Positions 25,288 through 32,212 of a stretch of DNA of 32,212 nt are shown here, in pieces. Source of the DNA: an uncultured Synechococcus sp. GTDB taxonomy: Bacteria; Cyanobacteriota; Cyanobacteriia; PCC-6307; Cyanobiaceae. Location: contig CASICK010000020.1 of NCBI GenBank assembly GCA_949373155.1, positions 1 to 32,212 on the forward strand, given 5' to 3'. Below the pieces are notes generated by a model. It was not told the origin of the DNA, ran no database searches, and worked only from the letters and a program-made list of their open reading frames with translations. Both the position numbers and the translations under genes were made by a program. Position 1 is the first letter of the stretch; each line of letters opens with the position of its first letter.

Positions 25288-25448
25288 GGCTTTGAATTTG
25301 GTTGTTGATCTGGATTGGGAAGGGACCAGTCCCGAATTGCAGCAATTAGCACAAACCAGCCCATGCGAATTTTTGCGCTAGTTCCTTGGCGTTGCTGGAG
25401 TTCGGCCAGCTTTACTCTCCCGCAGTCGGTTTTAATCCAGCGATGCAT
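25284..25448 (-). CDS. Small hypothetical protein, 54 residues
   Basis: ATG 25448 to TAG 25284-25286, reading MHRWIKTDCGRVKLAELQQR, then QGTSAKIRMGWFVLIAAIRD and a proline-rich tail. A basic amphipathic N-half precedes a short hydrophobic stretch (GWFVLIAAI) that may sit at a membrane. It starts 11 bp after the DUF389 stop on the same strand, so it is likely co-transcribed with it. The regular composition and operon spacing support a real gene; no family is assigned. Confidence 0.65.
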   Translation of the reverse strand: MHRWIKTDCGRVKLAELQQRQGTSAKIRMGWFVLIAAIRDWSLPNPDQQPNSKP

Positions 25449-25459
25449 GGGTGGTCTGG

Positions 25460-26572
25460 TCATAACGATGGCGATCTGTCGACGTACTGGAAGATTTGGG
25501 TTGGAATCACGCTGATGTTGATATTGACCTCTTTTACTCCGAATTCTATTTTACTCCGCGTTGTGATGTCCTTCTGGATCTGATCAAGATCGAGCTTTGC
25601 AGATAGTTTCTCGGGAACATTCAGCACAATATCGATTGTGGCTTTGTTGTTGACAACACTCACATTGCTGTAGAGAAGTTTGACTCGTTGTAAGAGATAA
25701 GGGCTTTTGTTGAGTACATTTGATTCGTCGATCAGCCCGGCTTTAAAGCGTGTGAATTCACCGTTGATGTGTTGACGCACGCTGAAATCGTGCAGAGCTG
25801 ATGACAGGGGGATGCAGAGAAGTCCGAGGAGTCCCAGCCAAACCAGAAGATTGCGCCATGCCTTGAGCATGGACCCGTAGCCCTGCACCATGAACACCAC
25901 CAAGCTGGCCAAGGTGATGCCGATCAAATTGGCCAGAAATAGCAGAAAAGAGCCGTCCGAGATTTGGTTGGTTAGCCCTGATACCGTTCCGCGGCCAAAT
26001 ACAGCCACTATTTCTGGACCGAGACTTAGGCCAATCCCGCTAACACATAGAGGAGGTACCAGAGCCACCGCAATCGCTACACCTGCGATTGAATTTGATA
26101 ATCGGTCGCGGGTAATTGTGAATGCACCTGCTACCGCTGCGGCAGTTGCTATTCCCAAATCGATCAGAGTTGGCGCCGTGCGACTAGTGATTTCCCTATT
26201 GACTTCAGCGGGTCCAATCAGTGAAGCCAGTATCCAGGCGGTGATCACTACAACTGCGATACCAATGACGACAGTGATTGCTGAGCGCTTGACTAACTTG
26301 TTATCCGAGACAGTTAGTCCAAAGGCAAGGCTGAGGATTGGATCCATCAGTGGTGCCACGATCATTGCCCCGATGACAACCGCAGTGCTGTTAGAGAGCA
26401 GACCAAGGGTCGCAATCACTGCTGAACAGATCAGCAGTACGAAAAAACCCAGTGATGGCTTTGAAGATGCAATTCGGATTCGATAAAGTTCCTCTCGTGG
26501 AACTTGTGTTTCGAGGTTGAGTCTCCATTCGCCAGAGATGCTGTTAATGAAGTGACTCAGGAAACCTTGCAT
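25460..26572 (-). CDS. DUF389 family membrane protein
   Basis: A 370-residue protein with about eight helices, carrying the DUF389 (TIGR00341-like) core: NSTAVVIGAMIVAPLMDPIL near 60-80, RTAPTLIDLGIATAAAVAGA, and SIAGVAIAVALVPPLCVSGI. A soluble C-terminal domain of about 100 residues contains IDIVLNVPEKLSAKLDLDQI. The family is unassigned in function. It starts 14 bp after the ligA stop on the same strand. Confidence 0.93.
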   Translation of the reverse strand: MQGFLSHFINSISGEWRLNLETQVPREELYRIRIASSKPSLGFFVLLICSAVIATLGLLSNSTAVVIGAMIVAPLMDPILSLAFGLTVSDNKLVKRSAITVVIGIAVVVITAWILASLIGPAEVNREITSRTAPTLIDLGIATAAAVAGAFTITRDRLSNSIAGVAIAVALVPPLCVSGIGLSLGPEIVAVFGRGTVSGLTNQISDGSFLLFLANLIGITLASLVVFMVQGYGSMLKAWRNLLVWLGLLGLLCIPLSSALHDFSVRQHINGEFTRFKAGLIDESNVLNKSPYLLQRVKLLYSNVSVVNNKATIDIVLNVPEKLSAKLDLDQIQKDITTRSKIEFGVKEVNINISVIPTQIFQYVDRSPSL

Positions 26573-26586
26573 GCCAAATCAAACGC

Positions 26587-29120
<2,534 letters not shown>

Positions 29121-29209
29121 CCGAATGAATACAGATTCTGACTGACCGGATGCAGGAACGAGGCAGACTGGGCCGGCTTTCGTCCTGTTTGGCTTCTTTC
29201 GCAGTCCCT

Positions 29210-29758
29210 ATGCCCCTCGAGCCCCTGCTGCCGTTGTTTCACAGGCTCAATCGAGAACACTTTGATGGCTGCCTGGTGCGGGGCGAGGGACCTCTGGTCG
29301 CCTTGCGCTGGAGTGATGGGAAGATGCGAAAGACAGCAGGCTTTTATCGCCGCGGACCGGCGGTAGCTCCCCCGCTTGGACGGGAGATTGTGCTTTCAAA
29401 ACCCTTGCTGGATCCCTTGCCTCGCTGCGCCACCGAGAGCACCCTCTGCCATGAAATGATTCATGCCTGGGTGGATCTGGTGTTGGGTCAGAGGGAGAGC
29501 CATGGCCCTTGCTTTCGGGCTCAGATGGAGGCGATTAATGCCTCACAAACCCGATTCAAGGTGAGCATTCGGCATCGTTTTCCGGTTCAGCAGAGCCCCC
29601 CTCGCTGGATTGCCATCTGCCCTATCTGTGGGCAGCGGACTCCGTATCGGCGCCGGGTCAGGCAAGCGGCTTGCAGGTTGTGCTGTGATCGGCATCATGA
29701 CGGTCACTGGCATGTGAGTTGTCTACTCAGTTATGTACCTGCCCCCGCTCAGGATTGA
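29210..29758 (+). CDS. SprT-like zinc metalloprotein
   Basis: A protein of about 182 residues from ATG 29210 (MPLEPLLPLFHRLNREHFDG); the in-frame ATG 29150 would add a 20-residue leader lacking the family pattern. The metalloprotease motif is HEMIH at 81-85 with a third ligand His98 (ESHGPCF), as in SprT/Spartan-type proteins linked to DNA-protein crosslink repair in eukaryotes. A C-terminal zinc ribbon has CPIC at 137-140 and Cys155/158. It diverges from the NTF2-like gene by 89 bp. The bacterial role is poorly known. Confidence 0.88.
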   Translation: MPLEPLLPLFHRLNREHFDGCLVRGEGPLVALRWSDGKMRKTAGFYRRGPAVAPPLGREIVLSKPLLDPLPRCATESTLCHEMIHAWVDLVLGQRESHGPCFRAQMEAINASQTRFKVSIRHRFPVQQSPPRWIAICPICGQRTPYRRRVRQAACRLCCDRHHDGHWHVSCLLSYVPAPAQD

Positions 29759-29759
29759 G

Positions 29760-29855
29760 ATGGATTTGTTTCTTTGGGTCCTAGAAGCTGGTGGGGTGTC
29801 AATCGCTTTAATCGGTTGGCAAAGGGAGCGCTGGCTGCAGCAGCGTCGTCGTTAA
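29760..29855 (+). CDS. Candidate 31-residue membrane peptide
   Basis: ATG 29760 lies one base after the sprT-like stop and five bases after AGGA (29751-29754), an adequate ribosome binding site. It encodes MDLFLWVLEAGGVSIALIGW followed by a basic QRERWLQQRRR tail, the layout of a tiny single-pass membrane protein. It ends 9 bp before the next gene. Spacing and binding site favour translation; the length makes this uncertain. Confidence 0.45.
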   Translation: MDLFLWVLEAGGVSIALIGWQRERWLQQRRR

Positions 29856-29864
29856 GGTCAGGGG

Positions 29865-30395
29865 ATGGATGGACGTTTTCAGCCGAGGCAGCGCAGTCAG
29901 GGGAAGCGCAGTCAGGACTCTGGTGATCGGCGATTGGATCAGTGGATTGAAACCGGTCGTCAGCTGGTGGATGGTGTTGCTGGCACGCGACCTGGTCGGC
30001 GTGCTGCCGGTGGTGCGCGTCCCTCAGTGCATCTCGAATCAGTGGGTCGCTGGGTCGGCGACAAGATCGATTGGCTGATGGACGAAGAAGAAGACTGGGG
30101 GGATCCTGTTGAGCCACCTCTGCGGACTGAATCAATGGCCGCATCAAGCCGTAAGCGGCCTCTCGATGCGATTTCACGGCGACAAGGTGTTGGGCAGCAG
30201 ATTGTGGCGCCCGTGCCTGCGCTTCAGGTCACCTTTGGGGAGGCTGACAACAGCTGGCCTGATGACGAAAGCTTTCGTGTGGAGCGCTGGTCCCGTTCGG
30301 CGGCGCCCCCATCAACTGCGTCGTCGTCCCCACAGCCCTTATCCCGTGGCTCTTCAAGACGCCCATTGCCTCGCTCCAGCAGGCGACGAGACTGA
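29865..30395 (+). CDS. Hypothetical protein with disordered C-terminus, 176 residues
   Basis: It starts MDGRFQPRQRSQGKRSQDSG, then a structured-looking core RLDQWIETGRQLVDGVAG and VGRWVGDKIDWLMDEEEDWG with alternating acid and Trp. The second half is rich in Ser, Pro, Arg (SAAPPSTASSSPQPLSRGSS, ending in an arginine cluster) and probably disordered. No enzyme motif or membrane helix is seen. It is downstream of the sprT-like gene and the 31-codon ORF. No family is named. Confidence 0.7.
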   Translation: MDGRFQPRQRSQGKRSQDSGDRRLDQWIETGRQLVDGVAGTRPGRRAAGGARPSVHLESVGRWVGDKIDWLMDEEEDWGDPVEPPLRTESMAASSRKRPLDAISRRQGVGQQIVAPVPALQVTFGEADNSWPDDESFRVERWSRSAAPPSTASSSPQPLSRGSSRRPLPRSSRRRD

Positions 30396-30441
30396 TCGCT
30401 GGAACGATTGATCTCTACGCTTTGAAAAATACTCTGTTCAT

Positions 30442-30963
30442 ATGAGCAATTTGGTGGTTGTGGGCTTTCCCAAGGCTCAAGAAGCGGAGGAAGTCCGTCG
30501 CGAATTGGTCACGATCCAGCAAGAGCATTTGATTGCGCTTGAAGATGCGGTGGTGCTTGAGCATGGAGAAGACGGCCATGTGCATTTGCGTCAGGCGATC
30601 AACATGACGGCGGCTGGAGCCATGGGCGGAAGCTTCTGGGGGTTGTTGATCGGTTTGTTGTTTGCCAATCCTTTGTTGGGTCTGGCCGTTGGTGCCGGTG
30701 CTGGTGCTGCCTCGGGTTCGCTCAATGACATGGGCATCAACGACAACTTTTTGAGAGAACTCGCGGAAACCCTGCCGAAGGGCAGTGCTGCTTTGGCGTT
30801 GTTAGTGAGGGATGCCACGCCCGATCGTGTGATCGAGCGCTTGCGTCGCCATGCGCCCCATGCCCGGTTGATCCACACCAACCTCAGCCATACCGATGAA
30901 GACCTGCTGAAAGAGCAACTCGACAAGGCACGTCGCCAAGCTGAAGGTCTTCGGTTGGGTTGA
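30442..30963 (+). CDS. DUF1269-family protein
   Basis: A 173-residue protein. A ferredoxin-like N-terminal part (NLVVVGFPKAQEAEEVRREL) is followed by a Gly/Ala-rich hydrophobic hairpin (MTAAGAMGGSFWGLLIGLLF, then GLAVGAGAGAASGSLNDMGI). It then has ETLPKGSAALALLVRDATPD and a C-terminal helix, the order typical of DUF1269. Members are widespread and uncharacterised, likely membrane-associated. ATG 30442. Its stop abuts the convergent gene at 30964. Confidence 0.88.
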   Translation: MSNLVVVGFPKAQEAEEVRRELVTIQQEHLIALEDAVVLEHGEDGHVHLRQAINMTAAGAMGGSFWGLLIGLLFANPLLGLAVGAGAGAASGSLNDMGINDNFLRELAETLPKGSAALALLVRDATPDRVIERLRRHAPHARLIHTNLSHTDEDLLKEQLDKARRQAEGLRLG

Positions 30964-31398
30964 TCAGAGGCTGCTGTTCTCCTCAAGACGCTGAACCTGA
31001 AAGCGACAGCCTCGATGGCTGAGCTGATGGTTCACCTCTTCAATGAGATCGATGGGAAGGTCTTCGGCCATTTGTTCGGTGCTCATGGAGATCGAGGCCG
31101 ATCCTTCTTCCATGGCCTCAAGCAATGTCACCCACTGTGAAACCCGCTCGCTGCGCTTGAGTGGACGTTGGCCATGGCTGGAGAGCACGGTGGCGCAGAT
31201 CTCCGCGTTCCAGCGATTTGAGGGGATGTGGTGATGGCTGTTGTGCTGCTGGGCGGCACCGGCCGCAATCGCAGCTTGGGTTGGATGTCCGCTGTGGTCA
31301 CGCCATCCTTCATGGTCAAGAACACGGCCGCAATGTCTTGCTGAGAGGCCAAATCTGTGTCCGAGGTCGGAGAGGGTTAGCCACTGGGACGTTGTCAT
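30964..31398 (-). CDS. Hypothetical protein with possible helix-turn-helix, 144 residues
   Basis: The N-terminus (WLTLSDLGHRFGLSARHCGR, then VLDHEGWRDHSGHPT) reads like a helix-turn-helix of the type where a short domain picks a site by GLS..HCGR. The middle is His-rich (QQHNSHHHIPSNRWN) and the rest helical with acidic patches. ATG 31398 overlaps the stop of the tiny ORF upstream as ATGA. It lies in a chain with chorismate lyase. DNA binding is only inferred. Confidence 0.65.
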   Translation of the reverse strand: MTTSQWLTLSDLGHRFGLSARHCGRVLDHEGWRDHSGHPTQAAIAAGAAQQHNSHHHIPSNRWNAEICATVLSSHGQRPLKRSERVSQWVTLLEAMEEGSASISMSTEQMAEDLPIDLIEEVNHQLSHRGCRFQVQRLEENSSL

Positions 31399-31499
31399 GA
31401 AACCATCGCAACTAGCGACATGATCCCGATCGCTAGAGGTGCTGCAAGTTGAAAGGCACGACTGTGGCGAAAACGCTCGGTTTCTTCATCTAGATCAAT
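31395..31499 (-). CDS. Candidate 34-residue membrane protein with non-standard start
   Basis: Between the chorismate lyase stop and the next ATG an open frame reads IDLDEETERFRHSRAFQLAA, then PLAIGIMSLVAMVS before TGA 31395-31397: a charged front and a hydrophobic end, a typical tiny membrane protein. It has no ATG, GTG or TTG in-frame before the conserved-looking part; ATT at 31497-31499 is the only near-start, overlapping the lyase TGA as ATTGA. Its stop overlaps the next start as ATGA. It is either a rare ATT-initiated gene or the shifted end of the lyase. Confidence 0.4.
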   Translation of the reverse strand: MDLDEETERFRHSRAFQLAAPLAIGIMSLVAMVS

Positions 31500-32085
31500 G
31501 AAGGGGCTGGCGTGGAGTGGCCCCTAGCCATTCCTCTAAAGCAGGGCTGAACACCTCGCGAATCACCGTGAGCTCTCGTCCTTGACGGAAAAATCGATAG
31601 TGGCGACTCCAAAACGGCCCCGAGCAGCCAAACCGGTCCTCAAGCCAGGGTTCTTGCACCAGCGCTAAGCCATCCACTTCGCGAAAGAGCTCCGAGCGCC
31701 CCTGGGTGAGGCTGAGCCAGATCGGCAGGTTGCGGTCTTGCAGGTGCTGGTTGGCTTCGTCGTGGTTCCACCAGCTCTCAGCCCAAGCCAAGGTTTGTTC
31801 GCCACAGCTCAACCAGACTTGACGGCGGAGGAGGGGAGGCGTGAGTTCCTGCACCTCGCTTGGGCAGCCGATGGCAGCTTGCCCCTCTGGTTCTTCTGCC
31901 ATGGCCACTAATTCCACGGACACTGGATGTCCTGTGAGCAGGCGCAGGTGACGGGTTGGACTGCCGTCTCCGAGGAGCATCAGTCTCCAGGGGCCGGGTA
32001 AATCCCCTGGGTCATCACCGGCCAGAACCGTTGCGGCGGGTGCTTCCCATAAACAGGTGGGAGAGGGCCTGAGCTCAGAAGACAA
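31495..32085 (-). CDS. Chorismate lyase-like protein (DUF98/Ycf21)
   Basis: A 196-residue protein of the chorismate pyruvate-lyase fold, thought in cyanobacteria to make 4-hydroxybenzoate from chorismate for plastoquinone. It shows DGSPTRHLRLLTGHPVSVEL, with the conserved Arg for chorismate binding, RNLPIWLSLTQGRSELFREV in the middle, and WSRHYRFFRQGRELTVIREV, with the late Glu of the active site. TTG 32085 is the start because no ATG lies before the conserved part. The partial gene at the right edge ends 20 bp upstream on the same strand. The assignment is by motif pattern only. Confidence 0.72.
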   Translation of the reverse strand: MSSELRPSPTCLWEAPAATVLAGDDPGDLPGPWRLMLLGDGSPTRHLRLLTGHPVSVELVAMAEEPEGQAAIGCPSEVQELTPPLLRRQVWLSCGEQTLAWAESWWNHDEANQHLQDRNLPIWLSLTQGRSELFREVDGLALVQEPWLEDRFGCSGPFWSRHYRFFRQGRELTVIREVFSPALEEWLGATPRQPLH

Positions 32086-32105
32086 TGCCAGCCCTGAAGG
32101 TGAGC

Positions 32106-32212
32106 TCAGAGCGCACCTCCCACCGAAACGGAATCGCGATTGATGTTGGGAGCTTTGCTTTGCAAACTCTGTTGCATCAGTGAAATTTGGCGCACCCTAA
32201 CGAGCCTTGCTT
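32106..32212 (-). CDS. C-terminal end of an unidentified gene (partial)
   Basis: The minus strand is open from the window edge to TGA 32106-32108, encoding ARLVRVRQISLMQQSLQSKA and then PNINRDSVSVGGAL. The true start is beyond the window, unless the ATG in the middle begins a 23-residue peptide. I recognise no domain in these residues. The gene would be just upstream of chorismate lyase in the same direction. Confidence 0.4.
   Translation of the reverse strand, partial: ARLVRVRQISLMQQSLQSKAPNINRDSVSVGGAL

Overview
The window looks like chromosomal DNA of a marine picocyanobacterium of the Synechococcus/Cyanobium type. This is an inference from gene content: a cyanobacterial group-2 sigma factor, a plant-type [2Fe-2S] ferredoxin, a high-light-inducible (Hli) protein relic, a DUF98/Ycf21-type chorismate lyase, a Nif11-like protein, dense packing and many very short genes. 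I saw only two HIP1 octamers (GCGATCGC, at 599-606 and 11394-11401). There is no CRISPR array, insertion sequence, integrase or phage module.

Left part (1-8609): the first codons of a probable Dps-like gene, a group-2 sigma factor, aspS and gcvT, then the polyamine pair speE-speB joined by an ATGA overlap, arfB (ribosome rescue), mazG and a DUF2227 membrane protein. tRNA-Val(UAC) follows at 8669-8740. From there to about 12.3 kb lies an AT-richer region of very short genes: two tandem genes of 52 and 66 codons, a possible short LuxR-like helix-turn-helix ORF, ferredoxin, a small exported protein, a broken hli gene, two small genes of 60 and 56 residues, a cysteine-containing exported protein with a clear terminator, and a small membrane protein.

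Middle part (12.3-18.2 kb): an SDR oxidoreductase and a Zur-like Fur regulator follow a small acidic protein in a tight minus-strand operon. Divergent from them are a hypothetical gene and a 2-oxoglutarate/Fe(II) oxygenase whose last ~25 residues are shifted out of frame. Then come a Nif11-like gene and valS.

Membrane block (18.2-26.6 kb): an MscS channel, a three-gene ABC-2 exporter, a second MscS channel translationally coupled to a solute-binding lipoprotein, a TVP38/DedA-like protein, and DUF389 with a 54-residue gene downstream. ligA follows; it is split by a one-base insertion between the catalytic lysine and the RGDG motif.

Right part (28.7-32.2 kb): an NTF2-like hypothetical, a SprT-like metalloprotein followed by a 31-codon ORF and a disordered protein, a DUF1269 protein, and a minus-strand chain of chorismate lyase, a tiny membrane ORF with no normal start codon, and a possible HTH protein.

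Main points for a second look: three apparent single-base frameshifts (ligA, the oxygenase, hli), two of them at GGCC tetranucleotides; the binding-protein/MscS coupling; and several genes under 60 residues that ordinary gene calling would miss.
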